From the NCBI GenBank assembly GCA_002205965.3, contig NADL03000859.1, positions 124,001 through 188,000 on the forward strand: 64,000 nucleotides of DNA, in the 5' to 3' direction. A model generated the notes under the pieces. The model was not told the origin of the DNA and ran no database searches. It saw nothing but the letters and a program-made list of their open reading frames with translations. This document shows positions 43,811 through 55,171 of this stretch, piece after piece. Within the stretch, counting starts at the first letter, position 1. Every line of letters begins with the position of its first letter. The position numbers were made by a program, and so were the translations under genes. Source of the stretch: Kappaphycus alvarezii (taxonomy: Eukaryota > Rhodophyta > Florideophyceae > Gigartinales > Solieriaceae).

Positions 43811-43936
43811 CTAAGATAGTCGCTAAAAGAGCAGTGCTTTGGCGCAGCGGAGTCGTGGTTCTCGCAAGAACTTGTTTGCATTTTTCATCAGTTAAGTACC
43901 CTGTGCGGCGATACCACTCGTCTGTATTTTAGGAAT

Positions 43937-46019
43937 CTAAAGGTTTGACCAGTCCATTTGAGCCTTCAGCTTCGCGCACTCCGGCGTTTCTTCTCGCCAC
44001 CCGCCATTCTCCTGCAGCCTCAAAACGCGGTCGTGTATGTCAAGCAGAGAGGGCCGGTTTCCCACGCTTATGATGGTTGCGCCCATTTGCTTAACCATTG
44101 CGTACATGTCCCTTTCATTGTCCAGGTCGAGTGCACTGGACGATTCATCAAGTACAACCAACTTCGGTCTGGAAATTGCAATCCGTGCGAACGCTAACCG
44201 CTGCTGCTCCCCTAAGCTTAACCGCTTTGACAACGTTTCTCCCCTTGGAGAACAGACCTTCGTCCCTACACAGCAAATACTCTAAATTAACTCGTCGCAA
44301 TGCCTCCTCCACCTCCCTATCAGTAACATCGGTCCTTCTCGACGGATACGTGACATTCTCCCTCAATGTGCCCAGCATCACAAAAGGTCGCTGCGGCAAA
44401 AACAACGTATCTTCCGCCGGTGGCCTACTAACGGTCCCGGCCCCACAACCCCACAAGCCGCAAATAGCCCTCATTAATGAGCTCTTACCTAGCCCAGACC
44501 TTCCTACAACCAATAATGCCTTCCCCGCGCTGACCGTCACATCAAGGTCCTTCACGAGAGTCCTCCTTGGCCACGTGGGCGTCTCCACTGTCAAGCTTTT
44601 GACATCTACCCCATCCCCTGCTACGGTGCTCGTCACAATACCAACTTTATCCCCCTTCCCGCTCTCCATCACATCAGCCAAACCTTTCAGCCTCTTCACC
44701 CCTGCCGCAAACTCGGCCAATGCCGCAAACTCCGACACTACCAGGCCCACACTACCCAACACGTGATTGAAAGAAAAGAACACCTGACTAATGGTGCCCA
44801 TCAGTATCTTACCCGCAAAAAACTGCGGCGCAATCACTGCCGTTGGCAAAACCTGAGCCCAATACGAAAACGACTTGGACACCAACATAACATCCCTTCT
44901 CTTTGCCATAAGATGAACAGAATTTGCAAACGCAACACGAAATCTTTTCATCAATTCGTCGCTCTCCCTTGTCTCCCCTCTATAAAAAGCGACACTCTCA
45001 GTGGACTCCCTAACCCTCACCAAAGCAAAGCGAAAATTAGCCTCTCTCATCGCCTGTACACGATTCAGTTCCAGCAGTCTACCACCGACAATACCTGTCC
45101 CAAACGTCCCCAGCGTAGAATAAACAACCAATACGTACCACAACGGACTAAAAATGCGATACAGAATAACCGAGAAAATTGCAAAATCAAATACCGCGAC
45201 GCCCATAATGGTGAAAAACCGCACCGCCCGGGACGTGAACATATAGACATCCTCTGCAATGCGCTGATCAGGATTGTCAATGCGCCCTATGCCCTGGCTT
45301 AGTTTATAATAATTGAGGTTGGAAAAATAGGCGCCGAGTAACTGCTCGGTCAAAGCACGGCGCCAATACAAGGAGAGACGATCCTTGACCCAGTCGAAAA
45401 GCGAAAGGACAATTGGACCCAAGGTTACGGTGAATGCATAAAGCAAAAGAAGTTTACCAAAATTTGCGACGTCCTTCTGCGAGATGACGTTCCAGAAAAA
45501 CTTCTTAACAGAAGACAACAAAACAGCATACAGTGTGGCAGCAAGCGCAAGAAGCACAGTTGCAATTACCCAAAGCAGAGCAGTGAAACGACGAGGACCG
45601 GTCCACAGGGGCCTAGATAGCATATGTATACCTTTGAAGATTTCTAGAAGAGCTGGTGGCGGTGGTTTATTATCGGTGGGCAAGGGGACGGAGGAGGAAG
45701 GACGGTTCTCGTCGGACGAGGGAGTCTTTGTTTGCGGATAGGCTGTGGAGCAGTGCGGGCCAGACACGCGACGGTGGAGTATACAACGCACTGGGAGCGG
45801 GCCGACGTAGTCGCTTCGACGAAAGTTGGTTTTTGCTGCGGTGGAGGAAGAGATTGGCGATAGGACTTGAGAGGGTATGAAAGCAAACATGACGTGATAG
45901 CGGCGGAGAAGGAAGAGCGGGGTTGAAGTTGTTGAAAGAACAAACCGGCTGCTTGTCCATCGGCAACTGTCGCGTGGTTTGGAGCCGTGGGACGAAGAGC
46001 CTTGGTAAAGTCTGATCAT
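43937..46019 (-). CDS. Chloroplast-type ABC half-transporter (ABCD2-like), one apparent frameshift
   Basis: The first ATG is at 46019; the ATG at 45890 (MFAFIPSQ) is the better start, because it opens a Ser/Arg-rich, Phe-containing leader that resembles red-algal plastid transit peptides. About five membrane segments follow, with family signatures LYWRRALTEQLLGAYF, IDNPDQRIAEDVYMFT and NFRFALVRVREST. The nucleotide-binding domain has Walker A GRSGLGKSS (residues 506-514), Q-loop FLPQRPFVMLGTLREN, signature RLSLGEQQRLAFAR and Walker B LVVLDESSSALD. Between VNLEYLLCRDEG and the signature the frame shifts by one near 44230-44280, by mutation, sequence error or a tiny intron. It is the only likely host gene in the window. 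The substrate is unknown. Confidence 0.85.
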
Positions 46020-46028
46020 GTCTCATCA

Positions 46029-46297
46029 TTAGAGGAAAATTTGGGTTGTTTTTAATCCTTGAAAAATGAGGTCAGCTGTTCCTTGAGGGATGTCGTGATA
46101 TGGGTAAAAGCTTACAATGTAAAGGTCTCCCTTGCCCTCGTAGCGACGTTGCGTGCGACGTCGCTTAGCAACGCGTGAGCGTTCGGGTGCCATCCTCCGA
46201 GGGTAGAGATGGGCACTCGGGTTACAGCCGGAAGGGAGTGAATAATTGCACCAGTGCCACAATAGATTCGAGTTTTCAATAGAACAGGTGTTGCCAT
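46029..46297 (-). pseudogene. Fragment of RT-nuclease element (family of G)
   Basis: The frame from 46297 reads VTRVPISTLGGWHPNAHALL then SDVARNVATR. Element G has VPVPISTPGGFDSCSVL then SDVAKNV at the equivalent place. The fragment lies within 10 bp of the upstream ATG of the ABC gene, so a retroelement scrap abuts its 5' side. Confidence 0.6.
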
Positions 46298-46429
46298 CTG
46301 TCTAACCCTAAGTTCGGAGAGGCTACATTCTTTGAGTTCTTCATTATATTTGCGAGCAAACAGGCCGATCCCGTGTGCATACTGTTATGTGGCTCATGGT
46401 GGCCGGTGTCCTACGGCCACAAGTTACGG

Positions 46430-46530
46430 TCTCGAGAGCCATGTACAGTACTGTACATGGCCACAAATTTGGATACGAGAGCCATGTACAGTATATATTG
46501 TGCATGGCTCTGAGCCAGAAGTGGCGTGCA
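46430..46530 (+). repeat. GAGAGCCATGTACAGTACTG repeat cluster, left
   Basis: Two tandem units of a motif of about 40 bp (GAGAGCCATGTACAGTA, then a GCCACAAATTTGG tail) centred on the palindrome GTACAGTACTGTAC. Related units in opposite orientation lie at 48220-48410. Confidence 0.6.
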
Positions 46531-46749
46531 CTTCACAACAGTACAGTAGAGGCGCCTCAAAACAGGCGAATAGGGGGACCTATGTAAGGGCTACTTTTTA
46601 TATTTTGCTAGGAGTTTAGTACCAATTTGTGCGTTTTAGAGAGTTGCTAATCTCTATATACTGTACAGGCTGGTCGACTGGGGTGTGATCCTCGACCGGC
46701 AATAACAAAACCGAGACCAAGACCACCTCCCAAACCAAAACCACCACTC

Positions 46750-48030
46750 CAAAACCCAAACACACCACCATCTCAACACAAACGCACCAACATCCCAACA
46801 CCACAAACAGTACGTTGTCTTGTCCCGTCTCCTGTCCTCAAAGCAATGGCATCCCTTGCCTCCTTGGATATACAGGGTACATACCGAAGTTCAAGGGGAC
46901 AATACCCACTATTCTGCATGTATCTCTTGTCTCTTTGGACTTTCGGTGCCTGGCTCGAAGTTCAAGGGGTCAATACCCTCAGTGACTGCTGAGGCTTAAA
47001 CTCTGAGCGTACAAAACTAGAAAAGAAGCAAAAAGAAGAATAAAGAAGAAAAAAAGAAGAAAATAGAAAAAACAGAAAACAAAGTAGAGGCTCTTAAATA
47101 GAGGAACGATAGAATGAAACATAAGCCCTTCCAGTGCCTCACGAAAACCAGTACTATTACATACGATACATTTTTTGTAGTAGCCTCTTACAGGACAAAT
47201 CACTTTGTACTGTGAAAACTAGAATTACGGTTTGGTACGCTTACAAGTACAGAAAAGTTCTCGGCATTACACTAGACCGGCAACATTACCTGCCTCGAAA
47301 TTGGTCTTTACAGAAACTAGCTAGTATCGTAATGAAAAACGAAATGCACCTTACAGAATACCTCTTCTTTAAGGATGAAAAAGCAGCGAGCACCAACCCA
47401 AAACGGCAGTCTCATGAGCAAAAAAACATTGTACAGTACAGCAAATTTTATAAACGTAGTATCATTCTAACAGAATCATTGGCTCTAATATTATCTGTTT
47501 GTGAGAGTTCTGGAAGTGGTTATTTATTTTAATGGTTTTGTTTTGAATTTTTTTCTCTTTTTTCCTGTTTTATTTTGTTTTTTTCCTTTCATTTTTTCGA
47601 TTCATTTTGGTTTCTTTTGTTTTTTTCTAAACTTATTTTTTAACTCTGTCTGTTTCCTACCGCTGCCAAATAAACCTGTCAATCATCGCCTTTGACTAAA
47701 CCCATAGTACCCGTGGTGGTCTTGCTGCGTCCCTAGTGGTTCCAAAGGCCTTCGATCACCCCCTTCGAGTATCAGGAATGTTTAAATTATAGCACTCACT
47801 GAGAATACTGGCCCCTTGAACTTTGAGCTAAGCACTGAAAGTCCAAAGAGACAAGAGACACCTGCAGTATAATGGGTACTGCCCCCTTGAACTTCGGTAT
47901 GTACACAATCCAATGAGAAAAGGGAAACCGCTTCTTTGAGGAAAACAGATAAGAGAAGGGACACTTTTTGGTTGGGGTGTTCTTGGGTGTTGTGGTATGG
48001 ATGTTGTGGTTCAGAAGGTTTTGAGGGTAT
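46750..48030. repeat. Large inverted-repeat (foldback/MITE-like) element
   Basis: Sequence 46878-46990 (CGAAGTTCAAGGGGACAATA onward) is the reverse complement of 47791-47905 with a few differences, and weaker complementarity extends outward to about 46760 and 48030. The 800-bp centre contains a purine-rich stretch (47015-47080), a pyrimidine-rich stretch (47525-47640) and a 132-codon frame (47134-47532) without recognised domain. The layout fits a foldback transposon, possibly nested inside the GAGAGCCATG repeats. Confidence 0.65.
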
Positions 48031-48219
48031 TGCCTGCCTCCTTCGTTATGTATCGAATCCCTCCTTACCCTAATTCGTACAAATAGCTCATAAATACCAA
48101 AAAACACTGGATAGTACTAAAAACTTAGAATACAGATACAAAGTTGCCTTTACAGTACTTTTGAGCCCGGTGGTTGTGCTTGTCGCACTGTATTGTAGTG
48201 GGAGGTTCACAATATGTGT

Positions 48220-48410
48220 CCGAGAGCCATGGGAGTACTCCATACAGTTCGCGTGATCCAAATTTGGGGCCATGTGCAATACTGTACATGGCTCTCAGGA
48301 ACCAAATTTGTGGGGAAATACGGTACTGTTCTGAATATAACTCGTGCGATGCAAACTTGAGGCCGTGTTCAGTATTTTACATGGCTCTCAGGAGCCAAAT
48401 TTGTGGCCGT
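48220..48410 (-). repeat. GAGAGCCATG repeat cluster, right
   Basis: Units such as TACTGTACATGGCTCTC and CCAAATTTGTGG repeat two to three times in mostly inverted orientation to the cluster at 46430-46530. Together they bracket the inverted-repeat element. Confidence 0.55.
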
Positions 48411-48960
48411 TCCGTTGACGGTACAAACAGACTCGGAGGGCACGACAAACCAAAGCGAACCGAATACGGCTGCACAACGACCAAAAGTCTACTCAGAAGC
48501 GAAGGCTTGTCTGCTCGTTTTTGTCAGGCTGCTCTATTCTCACCTTGCTGACGGAGATGGCGGTCTTACGGAAGCATTCAAGCCAGCCAGTCTCACTGCC
48601 AAACCAAACAGTGGATATTGCAATTTATATCGAGACTGGTACAAGTCAGCAGCAAATTTAGTGTGGAAATATGGACAATGGAAGACACATCCAAACTACG
48701 CTTTGCTCCCGGAAGCTGATTTCCGGCGAAATATCCGCCATCGAGCGTGCCTAGAAACGCCAGCTGTGGCCTTTCTCACTCCTTATCAGTTGGAGGTCAG
48801 CCGAGCGTTCAACTAAATGTGGACGGGAATGCTACGGTGCTGTCCGGGACGTTAACGTCTTCGGCGAAACCACATCACTACGGTGCGCAGTATGCAACAA
48901 ATAGATGGGCCATTCAGGAGACTATACTGTCGAAATTTGTTGCAAAGATATGAGATTTGC
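48403..48960 (+). pseudogene. Possible broken coding region, unrecognised
   Basis: A 137-codon frame (non-ATG opening) reads LTEAFKPASLTAKPNSGY and LYRDWYKSAANLVWKYG, then a neighbouring frame continues (QLNVDGNATVLSGTLTSS, HHYGAQYATNRWA). The composition is protein-like but no family is recognised; it may be an old transposon piece. Confidence 0.3.
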
Positions 48961-49025
48961 CAACCGTCACAACGCTGGATTGCCGGTACTGCGTCTACAT
49001 ACATTCAAGGCAGCGTAAGTCGGCA

Positions 49026-49420
49026 TCAAAAAGATATATTTAAAGTACTTACTTCCCAGACTTGATGTGCACCCACAGCCACTCTCGTGTACCCGCGGCC
49101 TGTTGCCAGGATTAACTTGCCTCCCCTTCCAGTGGCATACGAAACCTCACTTTCGTCACCATTCTGACGTAAGATGATGTGCATGGAAGCAATTGAATCG
49201 CAAGTTGTTGCAAATGCAGGCGAAAAGCGGATGTTGAGGGATTTAGACAGCAAAGTAGCCACCATTCCAGGCGAGGTACTGCCCGGAAGATCAAGACTCG
49301 AATGGAAGTCGCTGGTATTCGACTCGCTAGAGCCACCGTTCTCCACGACGTCCGAGTTCATCGACGAGTACGCGACGGCTGCAGCGATTCCCAGTAGATG
49401 CTGAGAAGGAGTAAGGATGT
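49026..49420 (-). CDS. Possible small gene, unrecognised
   Basis: The minus frame contains TPSQHLLGIAAAVAYSSMNS near 49410-49350 and continues to the end at 49026 through SPAFATTCDSIASMHIILRQ and TRVAVGAHQVWEV. The start is uncertain (ATG at 49361 or further upstream). There is no known domain. Confidence 0.3.
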
Positions 49421-49424
49421 GTCT

Positions 49425-49860
49425 GGCTCGACAGAAACTTGAACTACTCCATCTGTTTAACTCGCGCGTACTCTTTCATGAGAAGAGCTCCGCACTAAGC
49501 AGATCTTAGTCGCTCAATTGAACTGATTACTTTTGAGGACTCCTCAGTTGCCTTTTTATATACAGATGATAAAAACAGCGCAACAGATTTGTCCCAGCCG
49601 CAAAGCATCAACAATGTGTACTTGGGTTTGAGGCCCTAAATTTTTTTGATTCAGCCTATGTGAGACACACATCCACAAATTTCTAAAAAGATGGCATGGT
49701 TTTAAAGTTTTGAAGGGCTAACGACTTTAATAGACCAGGCATATACTGTACTTATTCCTACAGCTCGGAGCATTAAAACTTAGAATGAATATTTGCGCCG
49801 TATGGTTTCCAAAAATCACATAAATTCGAAAGATATGCTACATATTAAAGCTATCCTCCC
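49425..49860. other. Stretch without recognisable gene
   Basis: AT-richer sequence bordering the DNA transposon; no feature seen. Confidence 0.35.
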
Positions 49861-49863
49861 CAG

Positions 49864-52267
49864 AAAGGGTGATTTGGAGTAAACTTTGAACGTTTAAAAG
49901 AAAATTAACCTTAGAATTGTGCATTCGGAGCTTTTTTGGATTCGTCAGAAATAGTAAAATACTGTTTTTTGACTAACTGCGAAAAACTTGAAAAATTAAA
50001 GGACGTAAATAAAATTTTAAGAGTTTGTCTGGTTGCCCAAATAGACTGTTTCAGGAGGAAAGAGGGGTGATTTGGAGTGGATGACGCACCGGATTTCAGG
50101 AAGTAAAGTTCGTGCACAGCTGGTGCATCACCCTCTTCGTCCACCTCAAGCGACTTAGATATATCGTTGAGGTCACGCTTTGCTCCCTTCAAAGCTTTTT
50201 TGCGATCTTTCTTCTTCAATTTTTCTAGATTACGCTTCTTCTTCTCGACGCGCTCCTCCCGTTTCCTCTTAACTTTTGATCTCTTTACGCGATTTACAGC
50301 TTCCCGGTGTAAACTTTTCCGCTACCTCTAGGCTTTTTTATGCTTTTCTATCTTAACAGGCTCCCAATGTTTGCGCTTCTCAATTAGCTGTCCATGTGTC
50401 AAATATAGTACGGTCGTACCCATACAAAACACCTCCCGTGATTAAGAAACGTCAATGCCCTTACTACCACGAAAATACTCTCTCTTATTGTTTGTGTACT
50501 TCTCGATAATAGCACTCATCACGTTTTGTTTCTCTAATAACTTAGATATGGAAACAATAGCATTCCCAGGCTTTGGATTTCCCTGCATTGCTTGGCGAAT
50601 TTTGCGAAATTTCATGCGATCTTTGCGCTTAATGTCGGTGACTCGCATTATATTGGCGTTTCTTTTCATATTTTCCTTCTCCTCTGCGTCTTTAACAAAA
50701 AGGTAATACATTGGCTATATTCCGCAGTGCCTAAAAGACGCAGTTACTACAGCAGGTATCAATGACTTGTACCCCGATGTCCCAAGCTTCAGCTTCATAC
50801 CTATGTCTACAGTGTCTAGATGATAAAATTGCGACAAATAGTCAATAGTTCTTCTAATAATTCTCTTGAATTACTTGTTTATGTAACTGTTACAGGGTTT
50901 TATAAAATGGTAGGTGCTGGCTGGGCTCTCAACAACTTCTATATTCTTCGTCTCAGAGAGTTAAAACCAGTCCCATCCAATCCTTAATGAGTGTACGTCT
51001 AAAGTTATAAATATCTTGTGGTCACGAGGGACAATCATACATGCGTGTCTGTCAATGTACGACATAAGTTTGGGCAAAAATTCCATTTCTTTTGATCCAT
51101 TTTCCGTCCCAGCCAGGAAGGTGTTCTCTGGAAACCAATTTTCTTCTGAAAGTCAATGTGGGGAATCGCACTTGTTGGGGAAGATCTCTACCAGCAAGAG
51201 ATCTAAACAATGGATCATCTGATTAACCCCAGAAATATGAAGAAAGGATGGAAAAAATGTCCTGCTGCAGAGACAACGACAATCGAAGCATGTCAATTGT
51301 CCTGACATGCTTTCCAGGAGCAGTGATATGTACAGCTCTGAACACCCCATAAAGAGTGTTAGATTGTTAAGAAACTTTTTTGCGCTGCCCGAATGCTGTC
51401 AAGACATTTGTTTCATCGAGATTCCAAATCCGTTCGGGACTTGAGAAGATTCACTTATTGTTTTTGGAAACTAATCGAAGCACAGTCTCATAAGTCCTGA
51501 CATGATCAGCATGTTTACCTTGCAGCTTGCAGAGCTTTCTACTTTCAAAACTAAGGAATTTTATGTCACGATGTCGGGCTCTAAATGATCTTTTCAAGCC
51601 GTCAAAAGGGTCCTCGCTCTGAAAAGACTTACAGTTGTCTTTTGCCACAGCCGTCATGATGTTATTTACAGTGTCAAAATCGATAGCAAATCCTCGAATT
51701 GCAACGAGTTTCCGCTTTTCGTATATGGTATTTTCTTCTGCAGTAGTAAGTACTGTTCTTGCCCCTGCAAGGTTCTCGTTTGGACTTAGTAGCTTCTCAA
51801 TGAGCTCTGGATTTTTCCTAATAGCTTTGGTACACATAAAAGTTCCATTGCTAAGCCCAGTGACTCCCATTACTTTTTGGACTGTTCTGCCACCCCGTAG
51901 AAGCTCGAGGGCATTGAGAAGTTTTTCTAGCCTTCGTAAATCTCTCTCGTCCATTACATCGTCCTTTGTGGCTTGCCTCTTCTTTAAAAAGGTAGCCATA
52001 CCGGACTGTTGTGATATCTGACCCCATGAGGTTCATTACAGTGGGAGAAATATGCATAAAATGTCATTTGGTGGGGGGTTTTGGCGCGTTTTTTCGGTTC
52101 CAGTTGTATTTGTTGGCACAATTTCTCCCTTTGGACATTCTCTGGGAGTAAAGTGCTCTTCCGGCAAGGCCCTTATAGCCCTTGCCGGAAAGGCACTTTA
52201 ATTGCGCATGAATTGCTATTAAACAATTGTATCGTAAGGGTAAATATATTTACTTCAAATCACCTTT
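49864..52267 (-). mobile_element. Pogo/CENP-B-like DNA transposon, decayed
   Basis: An imperfect terminal inverted repeat is visible: AAAGGGTGATTTGGAGTAAA at about 49864-49883 and, inverted, AAAAGGTGATTTGAAGTAAA at about 52248-52267 (18 of 20 equal). An additional internal copy (GGGGTGATTTGGAGT) is near 50065. Between them lies a minus-strand transposase with stops and frameshifts. Flanking TA duplications are not certain. Confidence 0.55.
50200..51999 (-). pseudogene. DDE transposase of the pogo/CENP-B type
   Basis: ATG at 51999 starts 182 codons with a helix-turn-helix region (LRGGRTVQKVMGVTGLSNGT) and a CENP-B-like second DNA-binding part (IRGFAIDFDTVNNIM, FDGLKRSFRARHRDIKFLS). After a stop, IWNLDETNV gives the first catalytic Asp of the DDE superfamily. 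The remaining core is broken, and a Lys-rich tail appears at 50711-50442 and 50219-49911. The element cannot transpose on its own. Confidence 0.7.
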
Positions 52268-52443
52268 TTCCCCAAATTACTATAGGTTCTAAATCACATT
52301 TTCAACTGCACGGTACGTTATAGAAAATAGGGACAGGCTTGGATGCTTCACCCTTGGAAGATGTATCCGATCTATCCCATGGTTTTCCAGACAATTAAAA
52401 TCGACTCAGAAAGGGTATAACGACACAGTAATGTGGAAAGAAC

Positions 52444-52652
52444 TTAGCTCTCTGAAAAGTTACCTTCGGACCAGCCATCAAGCATGGCGCAATGGACATG
52501 ACAGCTGCTGCGGCGTGCCTTTTCATCACAAATCCCCAAACCTTTCCGTACGTTTCTAGTGTCCTCACAACCTACGTTCTTTGCCACGTCACTTAGCACT
52601 GAACATGAATCAAACCCTCCAGGAGTGGAGATTGGCACAGGCACGAGCCTAC
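52444..52652 (-). pseudogene. Element G, 3' part of RT-nuclease protein
   Basis: The frame reads LVPVPISTPGGFDSCSVL then SDVAKNVGCED. It is the direct continuation of the frame that ends at the solo LTR (53382): removing the LTR and one target copy joins both in frame. Confidence 0.65.
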
Positions 52653-53386
52653 TGATAGGGGTAAATCGTCGGGAGAAGAGAAACTTAGAACCAATTACCC
52701 CAAGAAGGAGGTTTTGCAAGCGACAAAAGTGCTATCTTGGTATAGTTGAACGAACAAAAAGGAGTGGATAGGGAAGACAGTTCAAAGGGCTACAAGAAAG
52801 TATGGAAAGGACAGGGTCCACCACCTATGCTTAGTGACTAGCGTAAAATAAATGCTTCTTGGGTCTGAAGTTGACTCTCAACTTCCTAACTATTTGGGAC
52901 TGGGCTTGAAGTTGTCTGCTAACTTGCTTCACCTCCACAAGAGGAAGCAGTTTACTCAGCTTATATAGACTTTTTGACTGACCCTAAAGTCTCAAAAAAC
53001 ATACTAAGAGCCGTAAAATGCATTCACGGGAATCTTGTGAACCAGAGAGACTATTAGAAGATATTTCCTCAAGGTAAATATCTAGGTGCCATACCCATGC
53101 TAGCCACCCATCGGCCAAGGGTGGGAATTAATTTGGTCACTATATAGACCTTTCAGAGTATTTCGTAGTATAACCCACAACCTGGATCTGTACTGACATC
53201 TATTACGACAGCGTGTCCTAAAATAAAAAAAAATCAACCGATTAATTTGCCACACTCATCCAAATTAAAAATATCTTGCAAATTCAAAAACTGTAAAAAC
53301 ATCTTCCCAATTCCGATACTGTATACAATTATGGTCAGGTCCTCATCTATATTTTTTTTGTGTGCGAATTTGCACACATCATCTAC
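52648..53386 (-). repeat. Solo LTR of element C family with target duplication
   Basis: 729 bp (52653-53381), TGATAGGGG to CACATCA, clearly the same sequence as the C LTRs but more diverged. It is flanked by CCTAC (52648-52652) and TCTAC (53382-53386), a 5-bp duplication with one change. It arose by LTR-LTR recombination after inserting into element G. Confidence 0.9.
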
Positions 53387-54933
53387 CTCTAGTGGAGGTC
53401 GCGATAAAAGATTTATCTCTTCTCTGCTTTGCATTTCGCGCCACATTCACAGAGTACATCAGATTGAAGGCTCTCACTCCCCTGCTGGATTGAGCGAGGG
53501 GATTCAAGAAGGTAACATCAAAAAAGCCGGTCCCTCCACTGCTTCCCATTTCCTTTATGTCTGGTCTCGTGCGGTAGAGACCATGGCGTGGCTCTGCGAC
53601 AGGGTGTCGAGCAGCTGTTGCCAGGTCTGTTGCGAGAAGGTTCACTTGGATATCATGTCGGTTGAGACTGTGGCCCCCATGCAAACATTGCATGAGATGA
53701 TTTTGATGTACATCGACAGTGTCCGGTAAATTCATTCTTGAGCATAGCGTGCCAAGGTGAAAAGTGAGACTTGACAGTAGTATTGAAGCCACACCGAGAA
53801 TTCTCGAGGTTCAATACTTGTCTGTGGTCCGGGGCATGGGGGACAATACACCCATTCCTTAGCTGCCGGGAGGAGCATAAACGCCCGAAACGACTGCTTT
53901 CTCGAATCCCCAAGAGGTATTAGCTCTTGCACTGCTTCATGGATTGCGTCTGTTAGCGTTTTCTGCGATGGTGTTTTTTGCGAGCAAAATAAAGTGAACG
54001 GGATAATTATAGACGGCAGAAAAGAGGTCGACCACCTCCGATGGGTTTCTGCAACTGCTTCGTATGTTCCCAGCTCCTTAATAGGAGTTAGGAGCAAGGC
54101 CTTGCAATGCTTGCTAGATGATGAGCTAGAAGCCAAGAATGCCGCAGCCGCGATGTTCTTCGCGGATGTGCATCCGATCCAAACACATGGGTTTTCTTTT
54201 CCTTGGGTTTGACCGGCAGCTGGAGTTCTAGAAATACTTCCGAGTCCAGTACTTCCCCTGCCAATTTTCGAACAAAGTCCTCCGTCATTCTGTAGAAATC
54301 TTCGGCTCCTTCTCCGGTACCAGATGGGGGCAATAATCTCAACAATATCCTACTTTGGAAACGCCAAAACAGTTACGCAGTAGCTGGAACGCCACTTGCG
54401 TATTCGCAAGGTCAGCAACAGTCTCGAGGAATGGTCTCAGAGATAAGATATGGTTCTTAAAGGACCTTGTGGCTAACTACTTAGTACCGGCGGGCGCGAA
54501 CAGGACGGAAGTACCCTCGCTGTACTCTAGATTAATTCCTTCTGAGTAGAGACTCTGTACTGACCCAGAGGGGCTGTAGGCCACCCAACGGTGCACTTTG
54601 GCAGTGACAAGTGAAGTCCTTGGCTTTCAGCATCCTCGAAGCGCAGTAATTCGATAGCTTTGATGAGTAAGTCGTGGCGCCAGATAGTGTACCCGTCATC
54701 GTGGTACCATTTTTGAAGTAACGACTTTGCCAAACCTCTGTTCTCCCCTTAACTCTGAATTGAAGAGTTCTTGTATTTTGAGGATAATAGGGTGCAGCAC
54801 CAGGTCGAAGAGGAGGCCTCCAAGGTTGTATCCCTATTCTGTCCCGCAGATGCTTCTTATGGTGTGACTACTTGTCCACTGGGGATGTTTATCGATAAGG
54901 GCACCAATTACATCACTGGTAGCTGGTAGAATG
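53382..54933 (-). pseudogene. Element G: RT end and nuclease-like domain
   Basis: Read from 54933: ATSDVIGALIDKHPQW, then, after missing early RT motifs and a TAG, YNLGGLLFDLVLHPIIL and the catalytic WYHDDGYTIW (HDDG instead of the family's YLDDG), GLHLSLPKCTVGWPT. A frameshifted middle part follows (54345-53732). The C-terminal part (53792-53382) has RHDIQVNLLATDLATAARHP, RTRPDI, FFDVTFLNPLAQS and NVARNAKQRRDKSFI. D(I), DVT and K/KQRRDK fit a PD-(D/E)XK-like nuclease as found in RT elements of algae and fungi. Early RT motifs are absent, so an internal deletion lies near 54840. Confidence 0.65.
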
Positions 54934-55171
54934 TGTTGGTGTCGGTCGTTGTGTTGTCTGATTACTCGCGCGCATCCGACGCTCCGCCTGCATGTATCGG
55001 CAAGCGCCGAAAATGGATGTGACCAAAAGGCGGTCGTGGGTTCGTAGAAAACATATTAATATCGGCAGTCCAGTCTAGGAATAAAAACATACCAGGTACA
55101 GTATAGTATTGTACCTTACAGTATTAAAAAAATAATTAAAACAACCCAGAATGCAACATTTGCCCCCATCA
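54934..55171 (-). repeat. 3' LTR of element E
   Basis: On the plus strand it runs from TGTTGGTGTCGG to CCCCCATCA, 238 bp, and matches 60414-60649. The polypurine tract lies directly inside. Confidence 0.9.

Noticed and set aside
44098-45302. Plus-strand frames opposite the ABC transporter
   Set aside because: Walker A, signature and Walker B are all on the minus strand.
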